DNA of 64,000 nucleotides from Tetragenococcus koreensis (GTDB lineage: Bacteria > Bacillota > Bacilli > Lactobacillales > Enterococcaceae): assembly GCF_003795145.1 (NCBI RefSeq), contig NZ_CP027786.1, positions 682,001 to 746,000 on the forward strand, in the 5' to 3' direction. The translations under genes were made by a program, and so were the position numbers. A model generated the notes under the pieces. That model was not told the origin of the DNA. It made no database searches and saw only the letters and a list, made by a program, of their open reading frames with translations. Each line of letters begins with the position of its first letter. Position 1 is the stretch's first letter. Positions 14,999 through 23,429 of the stretch are shown here, piece by piece.

Positions 14999-15961
14999 CT
15001 ATATTACTGTATTTTGCTTTCGACCAGCTAGAAATTCTGTTAAATTATCAACCACAATATCTAATAATCGTTTTCTTGTTTCCTGTGGTGCCCAAGCTAT
15101 GTGTGGCGTAATGTAGCAATTTTTAGCTGCTAGTAAAGGACTATCTTCATTGATTGGCTCATGTTGTGCTACGTCCATTGCTGCAGCAGCAAGCTGTTCG
15201 TTATTCAACGCCTCGGCAACGTCTTGTTCATTGATCAAACCACCCCGTGCAGTATTAATCAAAATAGCAGTATTTTTCATTTTTTGTAGTGAAGAGCTAT
15301 TGATCAACTCTTTTGTATCAGGAGTTTGTGGTACATGTAAGCTAACGACATCAGACTGGCTTAATAGTTCATTTAGGTTAACTTGTTGTATCCATTCAGC
15401 TTTACTATTTCTAGGACGGTGGTTATAAAAGATGACTTTCATTCCAAATGCATGACCAATTTCAGCAACTTTTTGTGCAATTCGTCCAAACCCAACAAGC
15501 CCTAACGTTTTTCCTTGTAACTCTGTCAGTGGTGTGGCAAAGAAACTAAAATCAGGATTGATCGACCATTTTCCTTCATGTACTAGTCGGTTGTGTAAGC
15601 CGACTTGACTTGTAATTTCCAACAACAAAGCAAACGTGAATTGAGCTACAGCTTCTGTTCCATATGCCGGAACGTTAGTTACTGTAATTCCAGCTTTAGC
15701 TGCTGCATCAATATCGATTATATTATAACCAGTCGCTAAGATACCTATATATTGTAAATTAGGTGCAGCATTAAGAACTTCTTCATCCAAAGGAGTCTTA
15801 TTGGTCAAAACGATTCGCGCATCACCGATTCGTTCCAAGATTTCTTTTTTATCAGTAAATGACGTTCTATCGTATATCTCGCATTCGCCAATCTCTTTTA
15901 ATGGTTTCCAATCAATGTCTCCAGGGTTTAAAGCGTATCCGTCTAAAACTACAATTTTCAT
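14999..15961 (-). CDS. D-2-hydroxyacid dehydrogenase (glycerate-dehydrogenase-like)
   Basis: 320 residues, NAD-dependent D-isomer-specific hydroxyacid dehydrogenase. The nucleotide loop LGLVGFGRIAQKVAEIG lies near 155-170, an acidic/Arg region after IFYNHRPR suggests NADH/NADPH selection, INTARGGLINEQ carries the catalytic Arg near 235, the Glu is in AQHEPI near 265, and the His in TPHIAWAPQE near 287. HIAWAPxExR is typical of glycerate/hydroxypyruvate reductases. It reduces a 2-oxoacid to a D-hydroxyacid; the exact substrate is uncertain. It is monocistronic, with ordinary ribosome site GGGAGGTATAATGA. Confidence 0.87.
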   Translation of the reverse strand: MKIVVLDGYALNPGDIDWKPLKEIGECEIYDRTSFTDKKEILERIGDARIVLTNKTPLDEEVLNAAPNLQYIGILATGYNIIDIDAAAKAGITVTNVPAYGTEAVAQFTFALLLEITSQVGLHNRLVHEGKWSINPDFSFFATPLTELQGKTLGLVGFGRIAQKVAEIGHAFGMKVIFYNHRPRNSKAEWIQQVNLNELLSQSDVVSLHVPQTPDTKELINSSSLQKMKNTAILINTARGGLINEQDVAEALNNEQLAAAAMDVAQHEPINEDSPLLAAKNCYITPHIAWAPQETRKRLLDIVVDNLTEFLAGRKQNTVI

Positions 15962-16145
15962 TCATTATACCTCCCACAGTTATGACTAACTTTATTCTTC
16001 TTTAAATCATAACATTATAATTATTTCTTTTCTAACAACTAAGAAGCGCATTGTTTAAAGTTATATTTTATTCGGGAGTAATTACTTTACGAATCATAGT
16101 CTTTCATTTTGTCGGAAAAACAGTTTATCCAATAGAAATGGATAA

Positions 16146-16187
16146 AAAAAGTATAGGCGCTATTTTTACTAGCAACCTATACTTTTT
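16146..16187. terminator. Terminator beyond the catalase pseudogene
   Basis: AAAAAGTATAGG (16146-16157) pairs with CCTATACTTTTT (16176-16187). It can work in both directions; the nearest upstream gene is the minus-strand catalase remnant. Confidence 0.75.
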
Positions 16188-16253
16188 CAAAAAATATATC
16201 ATTTTATAATAAAAATGGGTCGTTCATAGGATCTGCCAGATAGAAAAGATCCA

Positions 16254-17581
16254 CTACGTTCTATTGCGCCCTTCAGGCCCTAAATCTTTTGCAGTTTCCG
16301 GCATAGCGGGCTCACTTGGTACGTTTAAATCTTCATATCCCCGAGCATTTGCTTCTTCATTGGTCTTTTCCGAATCGCGAGATGTTGGAGCTAAATCAAC
16401 GTCTTTTAAATTGATTCCTAATGCTTTTGCAACGCCTTCCCCATAGTTCGGATCTGCTTGATAGCAATTATTGATATGACGGTGTTTAATTTGTAGAGTA
16501 CTATTTCCCATATTACGAGCAGTATTTTCAAATAATACAAGTTGTTGCTCTTTTGTCATACGACGGAAAAGCATACCAGGTTGGGTATAATAATCATGAT
16601 CATCTTCTCTAAAGTCATAATTTTTTACATTTCCACCTTGCATTGCCGGTTCTTCCATAAATTTATGATCAGTATAATTTCCATAACTATTATAGTCTAA
16701 TTGATTAGCTTCTTCTTGAGTCATTACTTGGATGTACATTTTCCATTTAGGGTATTTTCCTTGTTCAATAGCATTATATAAATCTGCTTGATAAGATTCA
16801 CGAGTATTAGCATTTACAGTTTCTGCTTCCTGATCGGTTAAATTTTGTATTCCTTGTTGAGAACGGAAATAAAATTTTACCCACACACGTTCATTATCTT
16901 CATTAATCATACTATAAGCATGAGAACTAAACCCATGCATAAAACGATAAGAAGATGGGAGACCACGATCACTCATTGTAATGGTTACTTGGTGTAGCGA
17001 CTCTGGTAATGATGTCCAAAAGCCCCAGTTATTGTTAGGACTTCTCATGTTGGTACGTGGGTCTCTTTTAATCGCACGATTCAAATCGATAAAGTGCTTT
17101 GGATCCCGATGGAAAAATACAGGCGTATTATTTCCAACTAAATCCCAATTTCCTTCTTCTGTATAGAATTTTAACGCGAAACCTCGGATATCTCGTTCAG
17201 CATCTGCAGCACCACCCTCACCAGCTACTGAAGAAAAACGAGCAAACATTTCATTTCGGTTTTTTTTAACTATCTCGGAAAAATTTTGGCTTTGGTATAC
17301 TGAGTAATATCGCGTGTCACTGTAAATGTCCCAAAAGCACCTGATCCTTTGGCATGCATGCGACGTTCAGGAATCACTTCACGATTAAAATCGACAAGCT
17401 TTTCGAGTAACCAAACGTCTTGTAGCTTACTAGGACCACGTTGTCCTGCAGTCATGGTATTATCATTCTTGTAAACCGGTGCTCCAGCGCTTGTTTGCAT
17501 TTCGGGATTATTACCAACATTTTGGTTACGGCTACTTTGATAAGAATCTAACCCATTTTTAGCCATAAGGTTTTTTTCCAT
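16254..17581 (-). pseudogene. katA: Catalase gene, disrupted by frameshift and internal deletion
   Basis: Monofunctional heme catalase. The N-terminal piece (ATG 17581, ribosome site GGAGA) carries [27 protein letters not shown] with the catalytic His, then stops after AKIFPR. One missing T in a T run near 17279-17284 causes this; the next frame continues SEIVKK...[13 protein letters not shown] with extra bases (an A8 run and a repeated AAATG). Residues continue normally through [16 protein letters not shown] to EEANQLDYN, then jump to [14 protein letters not shown]: about 110 residues are missing, including the RLFSYGDxxR segment that supplies the heme-ligand Tyr. The product cannot be an active catalase even if the frame were restored. 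A weak PerR-box-like AT palindrome lies upstream. Confidence 0.9.
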
Positions 17582-17805
17582 ATAAAAATCTCCTTTACTC
17601 TTATTTTTAAATATATTATAGAAATAATTTCGAGACAAATAGTCTATTTTAAATTTAAAAAACTAACTCTATTTAGTATAAAATTACCCCTAATCATTTT
17701 CTCGAATAAATACATTATCGATGTTTTTTTACTACTGTCAATAACTTTTAAAAACAGCTTTTATTTGATTAAATTTTCTATTATAAAATATTTCTTATAG
17801 GTAAA

Positions 17806-17866
17806 ATGACGAATTATTATAACTAAGCAGACAACGAATTGACGTTCATTAACTGCTTAGCTTTCA
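17806..17866 (+). repeat. Duplicated yafQ 3' end plus terminator (remnant)
   Basis: 22 bases (17806-17827) are identical to 14179-14200, which encode the last residues and stop of the YafQ toxin and the start of its terminator. A related hairpin follows (CTAAGCAG/CTGCTTAG core). No toxin coding sequence precedes it here. The mepB stop lies inside the hairpin. It marks a past duplication or recombination. Confidence 0.75.
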
Positions 17867-18348
17867 ATTAATAATCTTACCTTTTTTAAGTCTATCGAAT
17901 TAGATAAATCTACAAAGTAAGGTTGCTGCCATTTTTGTGTTTTTGCTGCGCTATTATTTAGGCTACTTTCCCAAGTCGGATAGACTCTAAATGCCATCTT
18001 ACCTTTTTGAATTTTTGTTTTTAAAATACCTTTTTCCAATAAAATGGACTTTGGGAAAATAAATTGACCTAATTTTTCTTCATCTATAATTAGAATAATA
18101 ACTTTTTCTGGTGAATTGCTGTATGAATATGCTTGATTTACATTATTTTCATCTTTTTTCCAAAGCGCAACAAAGTACCCTTTCTTCTTTGGCGTTTTCT
18201 TTGCCAATCTACTACGAAAATGTTGATTACTGAATTGAAAAGTTAGCCCCTCATATTCACTATTTTGTTTTTCCAATTCCCAGTTTTTAATTGAAGAATC
18301 CGTAATGGAAGAAAAGGTTTTGTTTAGTAGTTTTGTAGAAAGTAACAT
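17857..18348 (-). CDS. MepB family protein
   Basis: 163 residues matching the MepB family, a domain named after the third gene of the S. aureus mepRAB multidrug operon, function unknown. Blocks seen: GLTFQFSNQHFRSRLAKKTPKKKGYFVALWKKD (residues 34-66 in several segments), IILIIDEEKLGQFIFPKSILLEKGIL, and the C-terminal GKMAFRVYPTWE...KTQKWQQPYFVDLS. No membrane segment or signal peptide is present, so it is cytoplasmic. No mepA/mepR is nearby. It lies between a duplicated terminator and the 3' piece of the broken ybaK, on the same strand as that gene. Ribosome site GGAGATAAAT. Confidence 0.85.
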   Translation of the reverse strand: MLLSTKLLNKTFSSITDSSIKNWELEKQNSEYEGLTFQFSNQHFRSRLAKKTPKKKGYFVALWKKDENNVNQAYSYSNSPEKVIILIIDEEKLGQFIFPKSILLEKGILKTKIQKGKMAFRVYPTWESSLNNSAAKTQKWQQPYFVDLSNSIDLKKVRLLIES

Positions 18349-18603
18349 ATTTATCTCCTGACGTTTACATTTATAATTATTTTATTTGTTGGTGGTGTTT
18401 TATTCCCACCCTTTTGCAACATCTATCCATTCTTTAGCATAAGAATATTTTTCTAATTCTAAAGGGAATAATTCAACTGCGCTATGATCGTCATCCCTCA
18501 GCTAGATAAGTTGTTTCCATATAATTGTGTAAAAAGAAAGAGATCATATCCATCTCTGGTACAATGTAATTTACCCAGAAAAACATTGAAAAGGAAGATG
18601 GAT

Positions 18604-19814
18604 ATGACCCAACTTAATATTAATATAAATTTTGAAGAATTAACAGAGGCTATTATGCAAAGCGATATGAACATGATGATGAAGTCTTTAGCTGTGACGG
18701 TATTTAACGCTTATATGGAAGTCGAAAGGGATGAATTTATCCAAGCGAAAAATTATGAGCGCAATGATCATCGTTTGGATTATCGGAATGGGTATTACGA
18801 ACGAGATTTCACTTTAGCCGTAGGAAAACTCCGCTTGAAAATTCCACGTACTCGTTCGGGCGAGTTTTCCACGAAAATTTTTGAACAATACCAACGAAAA
18901 GACCAGGCTTTTGTATTAAGCTTAATGGAAGCCGTCGTCCAGGGAGTATCGACGCAAAAAGTAACCCATATCGTTGAACAGTTATGCGGCGAATCAGTAT
19001 CGAAGTCGTTTGTTTCTAACACGATGAAACGACTCGATCCGGAAATTCAAGCCTTTAAAAATCGTTCCTTAACCTACAGTTCCTTTCGATATGTTTATGT
19101 CGATGCCATGTATATCAAAGTTCGTGAAGACCATCGAGTGGTCAGTAAAGGGGTTTATATCGCCCAAGGAGTGAATCAAAAGAATCGACGAGAAATTTTA
19201 GGATTTCAAGTCAGCGAGGAAGAACCCACCACGAGTTGGAAAAGGTTTTTCCAAGACTTGCGTGAACGGGGCTTGACCCAACCTCGCTTAATTATTTCCG
19301 ATGCTCATGCGGGCTAAAAAAAGCCATACAGGAAATCTTTACCGGTACTGCATGGCAACGTTGTACCGTCCATTTCTTACGAAATATGATCGACCAGATG
19401 CCTAAGAAAAACAATCAAGAAGCTCGCTATCATCTGAAAAAGATCTTCCGCGCCAATACCTTACAAGAAGCGAAAGAAGCCCGTCAAAAGTTCGAAGATC
19501 ACGTGCAAGATGATACGCGTTATAAAACAGTATTAGCTCTTTTAGATCAAGGCTTTTACGATGGTTTACAATATCTAAGTGAACCAGAAGATTATCACGT
19601 TTCCTTACGAACAACGAATTCCTTGGAACGTTTAAACCGGGAAGTTCGACGACGAGAAAAGGTAGTCTCTATTTTCCCTAACGTTGATTCCGCCGAACGT
19701 TTAATTGGTGCGGTTTTAATGGATATTCATCAAGCATGGCAAAAAGCCCCCAGAGCGTTTTTAAAAGGGCCTGTGCTAGGAAAGGAGGACACTTCTTCAG
19801 AAAATGAAACCTAG
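18604..19814 (+). pseudogene. IS256-family transposase, frameshifted
   Basis: Start ATG 18604 is 6 bases after AAGGAAG. The first frame runs to TAA at 19315 and includes the Mutator-type N-terminus, Asp167 (YVDAMY) and Asp233 (IISDAHAG). The downstream -1 frame continues LKKAIQEIF...CTVHFLRN and includes the third catalytic residue in TTNSLERLNREVRRRE, ending at 19814. One base is missing in GCGGGCTAAAAAAAGCC near 19310-19322; adding one restores a normal transposase of about 400 residues. The A7 run follows the stop codon, so ribosomal slippage there could not rescue the frame before termination. Confidence 0.88.
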
Positions 19815-19834
19815 AAGAAAACGAGTTACGATTG

Positions 19835-19943
19835 GACAATGAATGAAGGCATGGTATTCGCGAATAGCGAAATGGGCGCCTGTTCTTAGGTTGAAGACCG
19901 AAGGAACAGCCCAAGATCACCATGCCTGAATAGATTCGTTGTC
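19835..19943 (+). other. Concentric hairpin in the non-coding tail of the IS256-type element
   Basis: Nested stems: GACAATGAAT/ATTCGTTGTC (19835-19844 with 19934-19943, one G-U), GGCATGGT/ACCATGCC (19848-19855 with 19919-19926), and CTGTTC/GAACAG (19880-19885 with 19904-19909), plus the palindrome ATTCGCGAAT (19856-19865). No T run follows. TGGGCGCC at 19873-19880 also occurs in the folded tail of the other IS (11766-11773). Confidence 0.6.
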
Positions 19944-20384
19944 AAATCTGTCCCCTGCTTAGACCTAGAATACGCTTCGAGAGAAAATAGAATCATAAAA
20001 TTAGGGTGTAGATTGCATTTGTACTTTTACACAAGATTTCGGGCTTGACCGCTAGATAGACGAAATCAAATCTTTTTAAGGATCTATCTAAATAAACATC
20101 TACATTTGAATTTATCGCAAAAGGACACACGTCATCAGGCAAATGTCCAATCAAGTCTTCTACAAGCTCTTTAGGAAACATTTTAGCTCTTTTTCCAAAG
20201 TAGGTTTTATATTTTTTATTATCCGCTTTAGCGTCACCAGCCATAACTACAAGTACATTTTTATCTTCTAGGACAAGAGAAATTGTTTTTGCGATACTTT
20301 CAGGTAGACATTCTAATGCTTGTGCCGCTTCTTCTACTCTTGCACTGGACTCAGTTAAAATCTTTATCCGTTTTGCCAATTCTA

Positions 20385-20498
20385 ATGCGGCGCTTGGACT
20401 TTCTCTTGTGAAAATAGCGAAAAAGCATCTCTTACTGCTTTCATACATTCTTCCATCGTATAAATGTCTTCGATTTCTTCTTTTGATATAATAAGCAA
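20385..20498 (-). pseudogene. 5' fragment of an ornithine cyclodeaminase-family gene
   Basis: From TTG 20498, behind GGGAGA with 6-base spacing, a 38-codon frame encodes LIISKEEIEDIYTMEECM, then KAVRDAFSLFSQEKVQAPH, then TAG. This matches the conserved N-terminus of the ornithine cyclodeaminase/mu-crystallin family (normally about 320 residues). It runs straight into ybaK sequence in another frame around 20383-20395, so a deletion or recombination fused the two genes and removed the rest of the enzyme. Confidence 0.7.
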
Positions 20499-20598
20499 TT
20501 AAATTCTCCCTTCTTTTAATAAAAAACGGAATATAGAACGTTTCATCTCCTATCGTTATACTAACATCAATAGCTAATTTTTAGTATATTCATATGAG

Positions 20599-23142
20599 CT
20601 AAAATACATTAAACAATTTTTTTACCTCCACATATGTTAGCGGACTTATAGATAAAACAATTACCCATAGCCACTGTACAGAGTTTAATGGAACAAAGCC
20701 CAGTATATTCTGCGTTACTGGTAATGTAACTAGCAACAAAAGAATAGCTGCTCCCACAGTCGTTGTCGTAACCAGTAAGGTGTTACTTAAAAAGCGTAAT
20801 TTGAAAATCGATTGCTCACTGCGACAATTATACATATGGATGATAGTTGTCCACCCTAGCACGACAAAGGTCATTGTTTCTGAAACCTCAATAGAATAGG
20901 TACGACCAATAAATATCGCGATTAAAGTAGCCATCGTGAATACCGTAGAAATTTCGGTAATCCTTCTGAGCAAACCTTCTGCAAATATATTTTCATTCTT
21001 CTTAATAGGAACGTTCTTCATGGTATTTTTTTCAACAGGTTCAACACTTAAACTAAATCCTGGAATCCCATCTGCAACAACTTTAATAATTAGTAGTTGG
21101 ACGGCAGTTACAGGAGCGCCCCACCCTACGACCATTGAAATCAATACAATGGTTAGAGCTGAGATATTACAGCCTAACATCGCATACAGCGATTTTCTAA
21201 TATTACTATAAACCCTTCTTCCCTCTTCTACAGCCTGTACGATGGTCGCAAAATTGTCATCAACTAATGTCATATCCGCAACTTCTTTAGCTACTTCTGT
21301 TCCACCGCCCATGGCGATACCCACATCTGCTGCTTTTAAGGCGGGGGCATCATTTACGCCATCGCCTGTCATCGACACTACCTCATTATTATTTTGGAAA
21401 GCTTTAACAATTCGAATTTTATCCTCTGGAGAAGTACGAGCAAAGACGCGATAACCACTAATGTTTTCCGCTAATTCTTCATCAGAAAGTTTACTCAATT
21501 CAGCGCCTGTCATGCCTTTGGTCCCTTCAACCAGAATACCGACATCTTCTGCTATTTTTTCAGCCGTCATTAAGTGATCACCGGTAATCATAACAGGTTG
21601 TATTCCTGCTTGTTTGGCTACTTTCACGGCCTGATAGCTTTCTTTTCTAGCTGGATCAGTGATGCCAACAAAACCTGCAAAGTGAAGGTTACTTTCTAAT
21701 TCATCATCAGAAATATCAACTGAATAATTTGCAAAAATCTGATAACCCACGCCTAATACTCGGTAAGCTTGATTGGCTAAATGATCTTGTTCATTTTGAT
21801 AACGTTTTTGTTCTTTTTGACTAGCGGTTAATTGCAAATGATCAAAGGCCCCTTTAGTGACTGAAATGTATTGTCCATTATTTTCATATAAAATAGTCAT
21901 TCGTTTTCGTTTAGAATCAAAAGGGATTTCGTACACTTTTTTGAAATCTTGCGCGAACTTATTCAATTCCTCTTTACTAAAGGTATCATCTAAGGCTTTT
22001 TTAATTGCTAATTCAGTCGGGTTACTGCCAGTATTTGATGGGTCTTCTATACTACTTGCTAGATAAAACAGAAAAAGTAAATTATTCTTTTCATCTGATG
22101 TTACGTTTAACAAAGAATCTGTCAGATCTTTTAAGGGTATTACTTGTTTAACGGTCATTTTATTTTCAGTAATGGTTCCCGTTTTATCAGAACAAATAAC
22201 GGAAACGCCTCCTACTGTTTCGACAGTCGAAGGTGTTCGTACGATTGTCTTTTTCATTGCCATATTGTTCATACCCACAGCTAAAGAGAGCGTTACAACC
22301 ACTGGCAATACTTCAGGAATCGCTGCTACCGCCATCGAAATGGCCGTCATAATGCTGGTTTCTAATGGATATCCTTTAATAATCCCCACAATAATTGCAA
22401 ATATTCCGGCTAAAATAGCCACGATACCTAAACTTTTTCCTAGCCTTTGCATTTTTATTTGTAAAGGAGCCATACTAGGTTCTTCTTTATTGATTAGATC
22501 AGAAACCTTACCAATTTCAGTATGTAGTCCAGTATTTATCACGACTGCTTTTGCATTTCCAGTGACGACTAATGAGCCAGAAAAGGTCAAATCTTTACGA
22601 TCTCCAATCGCATCATCGTCAGCTGCGTGATAATTCGCATCTTTTTCACTTGGTTCACTTTCGCCTGTCAGGAAGGATTCATCGACAAAGAAATTACTAC
22701 AACTTACTATCTGAGCATCTGCAGGTACTCGATCGCCAAGCTCTAATTGAAGGATGTCTTCAGGAACGATCTTGGCACTTTCAATCTCTTTTAACTCCCC
22801 TTCCCTTAGCACTTTACTCGTAGGGACATTCATTTGCTTCAATTCATCCATCGATTTTTCTGCGTCTTTTTGTTGCTTAATCGATAAATAAATATTTAAG
22901 AGAACAATAGAAAATATAACAATAGGTTCTGTAAAGTCATCGGGATGTGATTGAAAGGCTACATAGCTAGAAAGAATTGTCGCAAATATTAAAATAATAA
23001 TGGTAATGTCTTTCAGTGCTTCTTTTAAATAAGTCATAAAGTTTTTCTTTGATTTTGTTTTAATCGTATTGTAACCATATTTTTCCAATTGTTGACGAAC
23101 TTCTGCTTGCGTCAGTCCATTATGCTGTTGCTTGTTTATCAT
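20599..23142 (-). CDS. P-type cation-transporting ATPase (P2-type, probably Ca2+ or Na+)
   Basis: 847 residues in the membrane. The N-terminal cation-ATPase domain begins GLTQAEVRQQLEKYGYN; TGES (159-162) is the actuator dephosphorylation loop; the phosphorylated Asp319 is in DKTGT; TGDGVNDAPALKAADVGIAMG is the hinge; about ten membrane helices, two pairs before Asp319 and six after. The M4 motif reads PEVLP (276-280), where Ca2+ pumps have PEGLP, and M6 carries GIPGFSLSVEP-like sequence after KVVADG. It exports cations using ATP. Ca2+ is the default guess from fold; Na+ is possible in a salt-tolerant host. Expression is probably controlled by the terminator in its leader. Confidence 0.9.
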   Translation of the reverse strand: MINKQQHNGLTQAEVRQQLEKYGYNTIKTKSKKNFMTYLKEALKDITIIILIFATILSSYVAFQSHPDDFTEPIVIFSIVLLNIYLSIKQQKDAEKSMDELKQMNVPTSKVLREGELKEIESAKIVPEDILQLELGDRVPADAQIVSCSNFFVDESFLTGESEPSEKDANYHAADDDAIGDRKDLTFSGSLVVTGNAKAVVINTGLHTEIGKVSDLINKEEPSMAPLQIKMQRLGKSLGIVAILAGIFAIIVGIIKGYPLETSIMTAISMAVAAIPEVLPVVVTLSLAVGMNNMAMKKTIVRTPSTVETVGGVSVICSDKTGTITENKMTVKQVIPLKDLTDSLLNVTSDEKNNLLFLFYLASSIEDPSNTGSNPTELAIKKALDDTFSKEELNKFAQDFKKVYEIPFDSKRKRMTILYENNGQYISVTKGAFDHLQLTASQKEQKRYQNEQDHLANQAYRVLGVGYQIFANYSVDISDDELESNLHFAGFVGITDPARKESYQAVKVAKQAGIQPVMITGDHLMTAEKIAEDVGILVEGTKGMTGAELSKLSDEELAENISGYRVFARTSPEDKIRIVKAFQNNNEVVSMTGDGVNDAPALKAADVGIAMGGGTEVAKEVADMTLVDDNFATIVQAVEEGRRVYSNIRKSLYAMLGCNISALTIVLISMVVGWGAPVTAVQLLIIKVVADGIPGFSLSVEPVEKNTMKNVPIKKNENIFAEGLLRRITEISTVFTMATLIAIFIGRTYSIEVSETMTFVVLGWTTIIHMYNCRSEQSIFKLRFLSNTLLVTTTTVGAAILLLLVTLPVTQNILGFVPLNSVQWLWVIVLSISPLTYVEVKKLFNVF

Positions 23143-23165
23143 TCCTAAAAACCTCCTCTATAAAA

Positions 23166-23219
23166 AAGAAGCCAGGAAAACTAACCACAAAAGCCTAAGG
23201 TTAGTTTAGCTGACTTCTT
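23166..23219 (-). promoter_or_regulatory. Leader attenuator of the P-type ATPase gene
   Basis: On the minus strand, 24 bases before the gene, AAGAAGTCAGCTAAACTAACC pairs with GGTTAGTTTTCCTGGCTTCTT (two small bulges/mismatches), followed by a T run: a full intrinsic terminator placed upstream of the gene. An alternative hairpin GACTT-GTAAG-AAGTC at about 23211-23225 shares the terminator's 5' arm and could act as antiterminator. A short hairpin TGTTC-GCCG-GAACA precedes it (about 23227-23240). The whole leader is only about 110 bases. It matches no riboswitch class I recognise. Confidence 0.7.
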
Positions 23220-23261
23220 ACAAGTCTGTTCCGGCGAACAATACTTATTCATATTTCAAAT

Positions 23262-23290
23262 ATTATTTCACATTTTATATTTAAGGTCAA
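23262..23290 (-). promoter_or_regulatory. Putative promoter of the P-type ATPase gene
   Basis: Minus-strand TTGACC (23285-23290), 17 bases, AATAAT (23262-23267). This fixes a start near 23254 and a leader containing the attenuator. Confidence 0.55.
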
Positions 23291-23429
23291 ACGTTGTTAG
23301 AAAATGAAAAATCATAAGATAAAGACAGGGGGTAAAGTTCTGATTCACTCCCTAAGCCCGGAAAGATGGGGATTATTTCGTTAATTCTTTCCCTATAGCG
23401 TAAGAAAATGTTTCACTTTCACTGATAAA

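Larger units (their letters stand above)
18509..20050 (+). mobile_element. IS256-family insertion sequence, about 1.54 kb, inserted in ybaK
   Basis: The ends are defined by an 8-bp target duplication GCTAGATA at 18501-18508 and 20051-20058. Both termini carry, at the same offset of 16 bases, the sequence TTGTGTAAAA (left) and TTTTACACAA (right), the usual core of IS256-type terminal repeats; the outer bases match only partly. It contains a frameshifted transposase and a folded non-coding right end. The perfect duplication suggests a recent insertion; the frameshift suggests the copy can move only with help from an intact relative. Confidence 0.92.
18400..20395 (-). pseudogene. Second YbaK/EbsC gene, split by an IS256-type element and frameshifted
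   Basis: The 5' part (about 20395 down to 20051) encodes ALELAKRIKILTESSARVEEAAQ...VMAGDAKADNKKYKTYFGKRA...FDFVYLA, parallel to the intact copy at 14290-14757. The 3' part (18508 down to 18400) encodes HSAVELFPLELEKYSYAKEWIDVAKGWE and a stop. The two are separated by the IS with the duplicated octamer GCTAGATA. Joining the halves at the octamer still leaves them in different frames, so a one-base indel exists near 18490-18500 as well. The natural N-terminus (about 13 residues) is missing and replaced by the start of an ornithine-cyclodeaminase-like gene. Confidence 0.85.

Noticed and set aside
19310-19325. Programmed -1 frameshift in the IS256-type transposase at the A7 run
   Set aside because: The stop codon TAA precedes the slippery A run in the zero frame, so ribosomes would terminate first; IS256 transposases normally use one frame.
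23166-23219. Reading the hairpin before the ATPase as a terminator of the upstream GNAT gene
   Set aside because: A promoter lies between the GNAT stop and the hairpin, and the hairpin is only 24 bases from the ATPase start, so leader attenuation is the better reading, though both roles could coexist.
23326-23420. A G-rich stretch upstream of the ATPase promoter looked like a riboswitch
   Set aside because: It lies upstream of the best promoter and I could not draw a convincing conserved fold or match it to fluoride, guanidine or Mn classes.
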